Part shown: positions 15,583 to 23,416 of the stretch, in pieces | Numbering within the stretch: the stretch's first letter is position 1 | How the letters are laid out: the number at the start of each line of letters is the position of its first letter | Source of the DNA: Bacteroidales bacterium | Lineage (GTDB): Bacteria > Bacteroidota > Bacteroidia > Bacteroidales > UBA932 | DNA length: 37,622 nt | Reading direction: 5' to 3' | NCBI GenBank assembly: GCA_017469845.1 | Contig: JAFUFP010000029.1 | Span: 1 to 37,622, forward strand | The notes under the pieces: generated by a model | Database searches by the model: none | Seen by the model: the letters and a program-made list of their open reading frames with translations, nothing else | Told to the model about the DNA's origin: nothing | Program-made: the position numbers and the translations under genes

Positions 15583-16878
15583 ATGTGGATATACGAAAGA
15601 TATGACTGGATGAACTTTGTCTGGGACAAGGATAAGATTTCCGCACTCACGGAAACCGTCAGTACCAAAATCGGCTTTCTTCATGGCAGAATTTCAACTT
15701 TGGCGGAAGATGAAAAGGTCGGAGCGTCCGTAGAGATTATGACGCAGGACATAGTCTCATCTTTCGGGATTGAAGGGATCCGTCTCAATACTGATGACGT
15801 CCGTTCTTCCGTCGTTAACCGTTTGGGTGTTACCAATATTCAGTCTACAGGAACATCCAGCCATTTTATGGAAGGAGTGGTAGAAATGATTTTGGATGCG
15901 ACCCGCAATTGCGACGTGCCTCTTGACAGGGAACGGCTCTTCGGATGGCACAGCACTTTGTTCCCGAAAGGTAGAAGCGGACTTTATCCGATCATGGTAG
16001 GCTCCTACAGGAGAGGGGATGTGCAGGTCATATCCGGTCCTATGGGACATGAAACGGTCCATTACATGGCGCCCCCTGCTTCAGATGTGAATGACAGCAT
16101 GGAGGAGTTCTTGTACTGGTTCAACCATGTTACGGACATTTCACTCATCGTAAAGTCAGCGATTGCGCATCTGATATTTGTGAGTATACATCCTTTTGAT
16201 GATGGCAATGGCCGTATAGGGCGTGCGATTGCGGACATGGCCTTGGCTGCGATCGGTGGAGGAAAAGGACGCTTTTTCAGTATGTCCAGGGAAATTGAAA
16301 ATCAGAAGAAGGAGTATTACGCGATATTGGAAAAGACTCAGCGATTCTGTGTCGATGGAGATATAACCCCTTGGTTGGAATGGTACATCAATTGCCTTGG
16401 CGTAGCTGTGGACAATTCCATGGAAACATTGAGTGGCATTCTGAACAAGTCGGTTTTCTGGCGTGAATTCTCCCGGGAGTGTTTTTCGGACAGGCAGAAG
16501 AAGGTGTTGAACATCTTTTTGGATGGCAAAGAGGCCAAACTCACAGCACAGAATTGGTCCAGGTTGGGCTCAGTTTCTCTTGATACTGCCATAAGGGATA
16601 TAACTGACCTGGTGGACAAAGGTGTATTGTCGCCATATCCCGGGAAAGTGCGTAAAATAGAATATGCCATAAATTTTGTCAAGACTGATGATTTCTTGAA
16701 ACATTTCAGTGATATCGGCATTGAAAAGGGTGAGAGAGGCTATTATCTGTCAGCTTTACATGATGGAACGAAGATCAGAGAAAGGATATCCGATCTGGAT
16801 CATGAGCGGTTCACCTCCGGAGTTCTTTCAACCAATGATTTGATCCATAAATATATGGCATATCTTTCTGCCATTTGA
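15583..16878 (+). CDS. Fic-domain AMPylase-type protein with N-terminal DUF4172-like region (431 aa)
   Basis: Fic proteins transfer AMP or another nucleotide group to target hydroxyls. The active-site loop HPFDDGNGRIGR is complete at 203-214. An inhibitory motif of type (S/T)xxxE(G/N) is present in the N-terminal half as SFGIEG (60-65), so the enzyme should be self-inhibited. The N-terminus (WIYERYDWMNFVWD) resembles DUF4172, and a winged-helix-like region follows Fic (about 300-370). A C-terminal part of about 60 residues, probably the end of that region, is unassigned. It stands alone, without an obvious separate antitoxin gene. The upstream inverted repeat suggests autoregulation through the winged helix (inference). 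Confidence 0.85.
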   Translation: MWIYERYDWMNFVWDKDKISALTETVSTKIGFLHGRISTLAEDEKVGASVEIMTQDIVSSFGIEGIRLNTDDVRSSVVNRLGVTNIQSTGTSSHFMEGVVEMILDATRNCDVPLDRERLFGWHSTLFPKGRSGLYPIMVGSYRRGDVQVISGPMGHETVHYMAPPASDVNDSMEEFLYWFNHVTDISLIVKSAIAHLIFVSIHPFDDGNGRIGRAIADMALAAIGGGKGRFFSMSREIENQKKEYYAILEKTQRFCVDGDITPWLEWYINCLGVAVDNSMETLSGILNKSVFWREFSRECFSDRQKKVLNIFLDGKEAKLTAQNWSRLGSVSLDTAIRDITDLVDKGVLSPYPGKVRKIEYAINFVKTDDFLKHFSDIGIEKGERGYYLSALHDGTKIRERISDLDHERFTSGVLSTNDLIHKYMAYLSAI

Positions 16879-16946
16879 TTTACAGCCGACCATATAGGTA
16901 AGGGGATAGAGGAAGAAATGCAAATAACTACGAGTCAGAACATAAC

Positions 16947-17954
16947 ATGAGAGTTGCCATTTTCGGCGCCGGTTCCCTCGGAACGGTCTTAGGCGCATTC
17001 ATAACGAAAGGAGGAGTACCGATTGACCTTGTCAACCGGAATCTTCCCCATATCGAAGCCTTGAAGAATCACGGGGCACGCATCACGGGAACGGTAGATT
17101 TCGTGCAGGAGGTTTCCGCGCTCACTCCGGACCGGATGTCCGGAAAATACGACATCATCTTCCTTATGACAAAGCGGTTGTCCAATCCGGATACCGTAGA
17201 TTTCCTGAAAGATTTTCTCCCGGATGACGGAGTCATAGTGACCCTTCAGAACGGCATTCCCGAGACGGAAATCGCCCCTATCGTCGGAGAGGGAAGGGTT
17301 CTGGGATGTACCGTCGGATGGGGCGCTTCGATGAAGGAACCCGGTGTATGTGTCCTGGGCAGTTCTCCCGACAGTCTCACTTTCACTTTGGGAAGCCTTT
17401 CCGGGAAGGGAGGGAACCATCTTGAAGATGTCAAATCGCTCCTGTCCATGGTAGGACCGGTTACAGTGGGCGACAACTTCCTCGGTGCCAGATGGAGCAA
17501 GCTTCTCATAAATTCCTCATTCGGGGGAATGAGCGCGGTTCTGGGAAGCACTTTCGGCGAAGTGGCCTCTGACTTCGAGTCGAGAAAAGTCTTACTCGCC
17601 CTGATCAATGAATGCATCGCCGTCTGCAAGGCCGCCGGAATAAAGCTGGAGCCCGTCCAGGGGAAAGACATCACCCGTCTTTTTGACAGTTCTTCACCGG
17701 TAAAGAAAGCTTTCGCCCTTCTGGTTATCCCCGCGGTCATCAAGAAGCATTCACACCATAAAGCCAGCATGCTCCAGGATCTTGAAAAAGGGAAGAAGAC
17801 GGAAATCGATTCCATAAACGGAGCCGTCTGTGCGATGGGACATCAAGTTGGAGTGCCCACTCCGATGAATGACCTTGTCGTCGATACGGTCCATCAGATA
17901 GAAAGCGGCCTTCTGCGCCCCTGTCGGGCCAATCTTCCTCATTTTTTCGAATAA
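16947..17954 (+). CDS. panE: Ketopantoate reductase-family oxidoreductase (335 aa)
   Basis: The N-terminal Rossmann motif GAGSLG (7-12) and the FLMTKRL segment match the ApbA/PanE family. So do the LQNGIPE turn near 105 and the C-terminal helix with ARWSKLLINSSFGGMSA. PanE reduces 2-dehydropantoate to pantoate with NADPH in pantothenate synthesis. The protein is slightly longer than housekeeping PanE (about 300), and many family members act on other 2-keto acids, so the exact substrate is open. The next gene, a secreted GH43, begins 11 bp downstream and is probably co-transcribed, an odd pairing for a vitamin-synthesis enzyme. Confidence 0.75.
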   Translation: MRVAIFGAGSLGTVLGAFITKGGVPIDLVNRNLPHIEALKNHGARITGTVDFVQEVSALTPDRMSGKYDIIFLMTKRLSNPDTVDFLKDFLPDDGVIVTLQNGIPETEIAPIVGEGRVLGCTVGWGASMKEPGVCVLGSSPDSLTFTLGSLSGKGGNHLEDVKSLLSMVGPVTVGDNFLGARWSKLLINSSFGGMSAVLGSTFGEVASDFESRKVLLALINECIAVCKAAGIKLEPVQGKDITRLFDSSSPVKKAFALLVIPAVIKKHSHHKASMLQDLEKGKKTEIDSINGAVCAMGHQVGVPTPMNDLVVDTVHQIESGLLRPCRANLPHFFE

Positions 17955-17965
17955 ACTTTATCCTT

Positions 17966-19024
17966 ATGACAAAATACCTTACCGCCATAGCGGCGCTATC
18001 AGTTCTGACGTTTACCCTTTCCGCCCAGAGCGGAATCGACACCACCTTCACGGCGACGTCCAATCCTTTCGTCAAGTATAAGTACCTGGGTGACCCTGCG
18101 GCCCTTGTCGACGGGAACACCCTTTATATCTATGCCGGTCATGACGAATGTCCTCCCGGAGCGATGTACTATGAGATGAGGGAATGGTGCATACTTTCAA
18201 CTACCGACCTCAAAACTTTCAAAGAGCATTCCTACAAACTGAAGGCTACCGATTTCCCGTGGGCAAAGGGTGAAGCTTGGGCCGGCCAGGTGATAAAGAA
18301 GGGTGACAAATACTACTGGTTCGTGACCGCTGAGCACAAGACCGTTCCGGGAAAGGCGATAGGAGTCGCCGTGTCTTCTTCTCCGACGGGTCCTTTTGTC
18401 CCTTCAGAGAAGGCGTTGGTGACCAATGATATGACGACCGGATATACCGACATCGCTTGGGACGATATCGATCCCACCGCTTATGTGGATGAAGACGGAA
18501 AGGCATACCTCATCTGGGGCAACACCCAGCTTTATTATGCCGCCCTTTCCGATGACATGACTTCACTCGACGGTGAAATCAAACCCATCTCCATCCCCGG
18601 AATCCATCAGCCGTCACTTCCCGCTTCGTCGCAGCCGTCCCTCCTGAAAAAGAATCTTCAGCCCGAGTACCAATCCCACAAGGATTACGACTTCTACACC
18701 GAGGCACCCTGGATACACAAAAAGGGAGGTATCTACTACCTTTCCTTCTCGGTCGGGTTCCCCGAAAAGACTGCTTATGCGGTAAGCAGGTCAATTCACG
18801 GGCCGTGGACCTACAAGGGAATACTCAATGAGATTGCCGGACATTCCAACACGAACCATCATGCAATCTTCAAGTTCGGTGGAAAGTGGTACTTCCTCTA
18901 CCATAACGGGGCAATCAACACCGAAGGCGCTTCCTACAGGCGCTCCCTTTGTATCGACCGTCTTTACTACAAGGGCAGTGAAATGAAAAGGGTGCAGATG
19001 ACAAGCGAAGGATTGTGGCAGTAG
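17966..19024 (+). CDS. Secreted GH43 glycosidase (352 aa)
   Basis: GH43 enzymes are inverting beta-xylosidases or alpha-L-arabinofuranosidases with a five-bladed propeller. A signal peptide (first 20 residues, ending TLSAQ) directs export. The catalytic triad is visible: base Asp43 in GDPAALV, pKa-setting Asp169 in DDIDPTAYVDEDG and acid Glu246 in FYTEAPW. Later blades read SFSVGFPEKTAYAVS and HHAIFKFGGKWYFLYHNG. There is no extra carbohydrate-binding domain. It follows the PanE-like gene by 11 bp and ends before a clear terminator. The actual specificity cannot be told by eye. Confidence 0.85.
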   Translation: MTKYLTAIAALSVLTFTLSAQSGIDTTFTATSNPFVKYKYLGDPAALVDGNTLYIYAGHDECPPGAMYYEMREWCILSTTDLKTFKEHSYKLKATDFPWAKGEAWAGQVIKKGDKYYWFVTAEHKTVPGKAIGVAVSSSPTGPFVPSEKALVTNDMTTGYTDIAWDDIDPTAYVDEDGKAYLIWGNTQLYYAALSDDMTSLDGEIKPISIPGIHQPSLPASSQPSLLKKNLQPEYQSHKDYDFYTEAPWIHKKGGIYYLSFSVGFPEKTAYAVSRSIHGPWTYKGILNEIAGHSNTNHHAIFKFGGKWYFLYHNGAINTEGASYRRSLCIDRLYYKGSEMKRVQMTSEGLWQ

Positions 19025-19071
19025 AGTGGAACCGATTGGGAATCTTTCATAAAGCACGCTTGAAAATAATA

Positions 19072-19118
19072 ATGCCGGATAGAAAAGCTCTCAGCGATTC
19101 CCTCCGGCATCTGTTTTT
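19072..19118 (+). terminator. Intrinsic terminator after GH43
   Basis: ATGCCGGA (19072-19079) and TCCGGCAT (19103-19110) form an 8-bp stem followed by CTGTTTTT. It lies 48 bp after the GH43 stop and before the convergent EamA gene. Confidence 0.7.
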
Positions 19119-19136
19119 CTCAGGAGGTGCTTTGTT

Positions 19137-20072
19137 CTAAAGAAGGAAGAACATCGCGACTCCGGCCATACTTACCAAGACTCCCAGAATCTCTTTTGGA
19201 CGGATCTTCTGGTGGTAGATGAAAGCGTAGGGGAAAAGGATGATGACGGGAGTCAAGGCCATGAGCGTTGACGCTATTCCCGCATTGGTGTACTGTACCG
19301 CCATAAGGGAGAGCGACACTCCCAGGAAAGGCCCGAAAAGGGTCATTATCAGGGCGTATTTCATGCCCTTGGAATTGTGCACGGCCGCATTGAGACGGGG
19401 AAGTTCTTTCTTCAGGGTCACCAGCAGCAGGAATCCCGCGCTTCCGACAATCGCCCTTATCATAGTGGAGGCGAACGGGAGCATCGTAGTCATCGCTTCA
19501 CCCGCATCGGAAGGAAGTGCCGCCGTGTAGTGCGTCATGCCCACTTTGCTGAGGACCAGTCCCACGCCCTGTCCGATTCCGGCGCCGATTCCGAGGATGA
19601 TGCCCTTGAGGGGAAGGGAAAGCTTCACCGTATGCCCTTCGCCCCTTGAGAGGATCGATATCGCGATACCCAGAAGGGTGACCGCCATCGCTATCATGGA
19701 TGTCCATTGGAGTTTCTCTCCCAGAAGAATCCATCCGGCTATCGCGGCGAACGGGGGAGCCAATGTCATCAGGAGCTGACCGAATCTGGCTCCGATATGC
19801 AGATAGCAGTTGAAGAGGCAGAAGTCCCCGAAAACGTACCCCACGAGGGCGGAAAGTGAGAGCCAAAGCCATGCCTTGCCGTCGGCGTAAGCGGGATAGG
19901 GGTAACCTGTCGTCACCCAGAGAAGGGCTCCGAGGAATACGGTCGCCATCGTGAGCCGCAGGACATTGGCGCTGTCGGAACCGATCAGATGGCTCGCCTT
20001 GTCGGCAAATAGGGCGGTCACCGTCCAACTGATGGCGACTATGAGCGAAATGATTTCACCTAAATGGGGCAT
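19137..20072 (-). CDS. EamA/DMT-family transporter (311 aa)
   Basis: An inner-membrane protein with ten predicted hydrophobic segments arranged as two repeats of five, the hallmark of EamA drug/metabolite transporters. The first repeat starts at the N-terminus (GEIISLIVAISWTVTALFA) and the second near residue 155 (IILGIGAGIGQGVGLVLSK). The protein ends just after the last helix. Family members export amino acids, nucleotides or other small molecules; the substrate is not predictable. It has its own promoter at 20101-20131 and faces the GH43 terminator at its 3' end. Confidence 0.85.
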   Translation of the reverse strand: MPHLGEIISLIVAISWTVTALFADKASHLIGSDSANVLRLTMATVFLGALLWVTTGYPYPAYADGKAWLWLSLSALVGYVFGDFCLFNCYLHIGARFGQLLMTLAPPFAAIAGWILLGEKLQWTSMIAMAVTLLGIAISILSRGEGHTVKLSLPLKGIILGIGAGIGQGVGLVLSKVGMTHYTAALPSDAGEAMTTMLPFASTMIRAIVGSAGFLLLVTLKKELPRLNAAVHNSKGMKYALIMTLFGPFLGVSLSLMAVQYTNAGIASTLMALTPVIILFPYAFIYHQKIRPKEILGVLVSMAGVAMFFLL

Positions 20073-20100
20073 GGCAAGCGGGGAAATATGAAACTGCCTG

Positions 20101-20131
20101 CAAAGATACTCCCGCTATGCAAATATCCAAT
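20101..20131 (-). promoter_or_regulatory. Promoter of the EamA transporter gene
   Basis: On the minus strand TATCTTTG (20101-20108) matches TAnnTTTG. A TTG-containing -33 element lies 19 bp upstream. It sits 29 bp before the start codon. Confidence 0.55.
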
Positions 20132-20237
20132 ACCTTGAAAGCAAATAGTTTGGATTAAAATGTTTTATGCGTATTCTTCTTGAGGTTCGCTCAGTGCTGA
20201 TTTGGAGGTTATTTGCGGTGGTTACCTTTATTTCGTT

Positions 20238-20269
20238 TTTGGATGATTCAAGAAAGATCATTATATTTG
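20238..20269 (+). promoter_or_regulatory. Strong Bacteroidota promoter for a candidate small RNA
   Basis: TTTG at 20238-20241 and TATATTTG at 20262-20269 match the -33/-7 consensus with a 20-bp spacer. No ORF follows; a terminator is reached about 80 bp later. Confidence 0.65.
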
Positions 20270-20274
20270 CTTCC

Positions 20275-20362
20275 GGAATTAACAATTAGGGGAGTTGCGC
20301 CCTGAGAATCGGAAAGCATCAATGTTTTATTTGAAGTCAAATGAAACTTTGATGCTTTTTTT
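20275..20362 (+). ncRNA. Candidate small RNA of about 90 nt
   Basis: The predicted transcript starts near 20275 with GGAATTAACAATTA, has a small AGGG/CCCT hairpin at 20288-20303 and ends in a long terminator hairpin. No start codon opens a frame of useful length, so a non-coding RNA or short leader is the best reading. It matches no riboswitch class I recognise: TPP and fluoride motifs were considered and do not fit. Its 5' 14 nt are complementary to 20408-20421, downstream of the terminator. Confidence 0.5.
20313..20362 (+). terminator. Long intrinsic terminator
   Basis: Bases 20313-20333 pair with 20338-20358 through about 20 base pairs (one mismatch, one G-U) around a 4-nt loop. A run of seven T residues (20356-20362) follows. 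This is the strongest terminator in the window. Confidence 0.75.
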
Positions 20363-20613
20363 ATGACCTGACGGATGGGGTACTTTCCACAATCGCTCCA
20401 CTTTTAATAATTGTTAATTCCATGTCTATCACGGCGATAATTGTCGGTTTTATTGTACAAGGTGCAGTAGCCAGACGCGTTAGGGTACGCTCCTATTGGA
20501 GGGTACGTAACGGAAAAAAAGAACACGTGAAGTCTCATTGGCGCACCATAATCCGCTAACTTGAAACTTCGACCAGTTCCATTACTGGTGTCTACCTCGA
20601 CCATCCGTCAATT

Positions 20614-20654
20614 GGAGGTTAACCTCCCCTGAACCGTCCCCAAAAGGACGGTTC
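20614..20654. repeat. Two adjacent perfect hairpin palindromes
   Basis: GGAGGTTAACCTCC (20614-20627) is a perfect 14-bp palindrome. GAACCGTCC/GGACGGTTC (20631-20639 and 20646-20654) is a 9-bp stem with a 6-nt loop followed by TTGTATT. They immediately precede the tnpB remnant and might be parts of an IS200/IS605 element or a terminator. Confidence 0.5.
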
Positions 20655-20679
20655 TTGTATTATGTGAGGTGTAATAAAT

Positions 20680-20808
20680 AACTCCAGCCTTGACCTCTCC
20701 GACATGGAATGGACATGCCCGGAATTCGGTACGGACCACGAACGTGGCCGGAACGCAGCCCGGAAGGATTATAAAGAAAGCCTAAAGGCGAATCGTCTGT
20801 ATGAATAA
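20680..20808 (+). pseudogene. tnpB: tnpB (IS200/IS605 OrfB) C-terminal remnant
   Basis: A frame open from 20668 to the stop at 20808 reads LDLSDMEWTCPEFGTDHERG, then RNAARKDYKESLK. TnpB proteins end with a zinc ribbon of the form WTCPxCGxxHDRDxNAAxNI; here one zinc cysteine is phenylalanine and the HDRD motif reads HERG. The match covers only the last 35-40 residues, and nothing upstream resembles the RuvC part. It is a decayed relic of an IS200/IS605-type element. No tnpA, intact ends or target site were found. Confidence 0.55.
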
Positions 20809-20873
20809 TGGATTAACTCATTTTTTTCATCGTTCCTGTATCGGACAATTTCTTCATTTGGTTTTCGTTTCTC

Positions 20874-21557
20874 CTAAGACGTCGCTGTTTCGCACCCGAA
20901 TCCTATTTTCATGAAGTAGTCAGCATATTTCAGGCTGTGAAGGTCAGTCGCCACCAGATCATACATCCCTTCTCCCAGAAGATATTCCGCCCTTTGAGAA
21001 ACCTTCTCCCCGTACATCCCCTCAAGGGCTCCGACATTCCTTTGGAAAAGGGCTCCCGCATCCTTGTATTTGTGGTAGTGGTGCTCGGAACACCATAGGT
21101 ATCTTTCCGGGTGGGCCAGGACGGGGGTGTAACCGTTCCCGAGGAGGGAACGAATCTCTTCGGCGGGGTCGAGGTCTCCGATTCTCGAAGGATTGCTTAT
21201 GGGAAGTTCGACGAGAATATGGTTTCCTTCCCATGGCATCAGCCATCCCTTTTCCAGGACTTCGGGCCAGGTCTCCTCGATGATGCGGTATTCCATGGAG
21301 GGGATTATCTCGAGAGGAATGTTTCTTCTTTCGAGTTCATCCTTCAGGATGTGATACTGCTTCATTATGATTTCGGGCGTATTGTGATAGAGGTGGTTAC
21401 GATGTGAAGTGCAGATTGCCCTACGGTATCCGAATTCTACCAGCCGCTCCGACAGGACTATTGAATCAGAAAGATCGACCGCCCCGTCATCTATCCCCGG
21501 GAGGATATGACAGTGGCAGTCGGTCCTTTCTCTTATCTCGGTGATGGGATTTTCCAT
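20874..21557 (-). CDS. PHP-domain protein-tyrosine phosphatase, CpsB/YwqE type (227 aa)
   Basis: Metal-dependent phosphatases of this group dephosphorylate BY-kinases that control capsule and exopolysaccharide synthesis. The metal-binding start DCHCHILPGIDDG is at 13-25, TSHRNHLYHNT follows near 50, and VLAHPERYLW and the C-terminal ATDLHS motif complete the active site. The start at 21557 is preferred to 21593 because the predicted promoter -7 box lies between them. It follows the GH67 gene with its own promoter, so it may be unrelated to xylan use. No kinase or capsule gene is seen in the window. Confidence 0.8.
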   Translation of the reverse strand: MENPITEIRERTDCHCHILPGIDDGAVDLSDSIVLSERLVEFGYRRAICTSHRNHLYHNTPEIIMKQYHILKDELERRNIPLEIIPSMEYRIIEETWPEVLEKGWLMPWEGNHILVELPISNPSRIGDLDPAEEIRSLLGNGYTPVLAHPERYLWCSEHHYHKYKDAGALFQRNVGALEGMYGEKVSQRAEYLLGEGMYDLVATDLHSLKYADYFMKIGFGCETATS

Positions 21558-21580
21558 TCGCTCCTTGGTTTTAAGGAAAG

Positions 21581-21613
21581 CAAATGTAGGCAATTTTCTT
21601 TACCTTGTCCAAT
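21581..21613 (-). promoter_or_regulatory. Promoter of the PHP phosphatase gene
   Basis: On the minus strand TACATTTG (21581-21588) matches TAnnTTTG, and a TTG -33 element lies 21 bp upstream, overlapping the 5' side of the intergenic gap after GH67. It sits 24 bp before the chosen start. Confidence 0.55.
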
Positions 21614-21623
21614 CCGCGGGAAT

Positions 21624-23405
21624 CTATTTTCGGTCGAGGTGTATCCTCTTGAGAGAATCAAGCGGAATGACGGGCTGTTCAATCTCGGACGGTATGGGAA
21701 GCCCCGACACTTCCGAGAAATACTGTACGCACGCATCCCTCCACCATCTTGCGTCGGAAAGCTGGATGTCGAACTTGTGGGCGATTTCTTCATACCTTTC
21801 CCTGTCGACATAAGGCTTCGCGCTTTTCCAGACCGAAACGAATCGTTCCGCTTCCTTGACACCTCTGTCGTAATGGAGGCAGATTTCCTCCCAGAGGGTT
21901 TTGCCGGACTTCATCCTGTAGTCCCAGGGAAGATGATGGAACCAAAGGAGAAGATTCTCGGGGCAAGTCGAGGGATCATTGTACTGTGAAGCGAGAGGCT
22001 CACAGTACTGGTCAACCGCTCCGCTGCCTGTCCTTGTCCTGTCGAAACCTATTCCGTCCTTGTCCGCATTATGGTAATATGGCGGCTGCCAGTCCGGCCT
22101 CATCCCCGGAACTGTTCCCCAGGGTTCGGGACCGTAGTGATGCTCGAAGGCGAAGATATGGTGGAGTCCCAGCGGCATCATGTAGTCGACGCAGGCTTCC
22201 CTTGAAGAAAGCATCATTTCCTTGACGGGCTCTATGAACTTTTCCGTGAAACGCTTTTCACCCATGAACTTGGGCTTTGGGAAAGTGAGGCGGAGCCATT
22301 CTTCCGCGATTCTTTCCGAAGGGAGGGTAGGATCCCAAGCGAGCCTTCCGAAAGCGTACCAGTTGGCCTGCGCGAAGATGTTTCCGCACCAGTTGCGGTC
22401 ACTTCCGGTGTTGGCCACTCCGGCTATGACGGAAAGGGGGGAAGATGATGTCACCTGGGCTACCGTACCCCTTCCGGAATACGTCTCCGCATCAAGGCAC
22501 TCCTCCCACATGGTGGAGAGGAAGACCGAGTGGTTCTCCTGTCCGAGATACTCCTGGGTTATCTGAAGTTCGGGGGCCAGGGAAGTGTGCTCCAGCTTTC
22601 CGAATATGGGGCTGAAAGGCTCCCTCGGCTGGAAGTCAACCGGTCCGTTCTTGACTTGAATCACCACGTTGGGAAGGAATTTCCCGTCAAGGGGTTCGAA
22701 TTCCTCCAGAGCCTGCATCGCGCGGTCAGTGGCGGTGGGGGAGTAGACGAAGGAACGCCACATGACTATCCCGCCTTTGGGGGCGAGGATCGCGGCGAGC
22801 ATGTTGGCTCCGTCGGCATGGCTCCTCCCGAAATCCTGCGGACCGGGCTGCCCTTCGCTGCTTGCCTTCACGAGAAATCCTCCGAAATCCGGAATCAGTG
22901 AATAGATCTCCCCGATCTTCTGTTCCCACCATGAGATTACGGTAGGGTCCAGGGGATCTGCCGACGGGAGACCGCCGAGGGCCATGGGGGAAGCGAAGTT
23001 GATGGAAAGGAAGGTCCTTATGCCGTATTCCCTGAGGATGTCGGCGATCTTAGCCACCCTTGCAAGGTGCTCTCCGTCAAGAATCTTCGGAGAGGCGTTC
23101 ACGTTGTTGAGGACCGATCCGTTGATTCCTATCTTTTGGTTCAGAAGCCCGTATTCCTTTATTCTCTCGACCGGTATGTCGGGGTCTGTCCAACTCCAGA
23201 TAGAGGTGCCCGCGTAGCCCCTTTCGACAGAGTCGTCGAGATTGTCCCAATGGTTGAGGATGCGCCACTGGTATGCCGGAGTCCCTTCAAGGACGATTTC
23301 CCCGTCAGCCCATAAACGGTCATTGCCCCCGGCGCATCCGCCGAGGACAATGAGTGCGGGAAGAATTCCCCAGAGTGCCTTTACTCTCATGTTGTACTTA
23401 TTCAA
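21624..23405 (-). CDS. aguA: GH67 alpha-glucuronidase lipoprotein lacking the N-terminal domain (593 aa)
   Basis: GH67 removes (4-O-methyl)glucuronate from the non-reducing end of short aldouronic acids. A lipoprotein signal ends at Cys24 (LIVLGGC). The catalytic domain follows almost at once, with LNHWDNLDDSVERGYAG at 50-66 and SSEGQPGP with Glu184. VDFQPREPFSP carries Asp257 and QITQEYLG carries Glu285; these match the three catalytic acids known in characterised members. Usual GH67 enzymes have about 680-730 residues with an N-terminal beta domain of roughly 100-140 residues, which is missing here although the triad is intact. An ATG at 23390 is an alternative start. It is last in the five-gene xylan operon. 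Confidence 0.9.
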   Translation of the reverse strand: MNKYNMRVKALWGILPALIVLGGCAGGNDRLWADGEIVLEGTPAYQWRILNHWDNLDDSVERGYAGTSIWSWTDPDIPVERIKEYGLLNQKIGINGSVLNNVNASPKILDGEHLARVAKIADILREYGIRTFLSINFASPMALGGLPSADPLDPTVISWWEQKIGEIYSLIPDFGGFLVKASSEGQPGPQDFGRSHADGANMLAAILAPKGGIVMWRSFVYSPTATDRAMQALEEFEPLDGKFLPNVVIQVKNGPVDFQPREPFSPIFGKLEHTSLAPELQITQEYLGQENHSVFLSTMWEECLDAETYSGRGTVAQVTSSSPLSVIAGVANTGSDRNWCGNIFAQANWYAFGRLAWDPTLPSERIAEEWLRLTFPKPKFMGEKRFTEKFIEPVKEMMLSSREACVDYMMPLGLHHIFAFEHHYGPEPWGTVPGMRPDWQPPYYHNADKDGIGFDRTRTGSGAVDQYCEPLASQYNDPSTCPENLLLWFHHLPWDYRMKSGKTLWEEICLHYDRGVKEAERFVSVWKSAKPYVDRERYEEIAHKFDIQLSDARWWRDACVQYFSEVSGLPIPSEIEQPVIPLDSLKRIHLDRK

Positions 23406-23416
23406 TTTGCTGAAAT

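Larger units (their letters stand above)
20275..20421. repeat. 14-bp perfect inverted repeat flanking the candidate sRNA
   Basis: GGAATTAACAATTA at 20275-20288 is exactly complementary to TAATTGTTAATTCC at 20408-20421. No target-site duplication flanks the pair. No transposase or reverse transcriptase lies inside it. Confidence 0.6.
20132..20873. other. Gene-free structured island between the EamA and PHP genes
   Basis: No intact coding gene is recognised here. The stretch contains, in order, a promoter-terminator pair on the plus strand (candidate small RNA) and the right arm of a 14-bp inverted repeat. An imperfect hairpin near 20490-20510, two strong palindromes at 20614-20654 and a decayed tnpB 3' end follow. 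A 66-codon minus-strand frame (20404-20604) has no recognisable motif. Confidence 0.6.

Noticed and set aside
20275..20360. TPP or fluoride riboswitch
   Set aside because: The conserved cores (CUGAGA with its partner helix, or the crcB pseudoknot motif) are incomplete, and no gene follows on the same strand.
20275..20421. Retron-like arrangement (inverted repeat a1/a2 around a structured RNA)
   Set aside because: No reverse transcriptase gene is present anywhere near, and the intrinsic terminator inside the unit would stop the RNA before the second arm.
20404..20604. Minus-strand ORF of 66 codons
   Set aside because: No motif, signal or family resemblance; it lies across hairpins and starts just after an in-frame stop, so chance is likelier.
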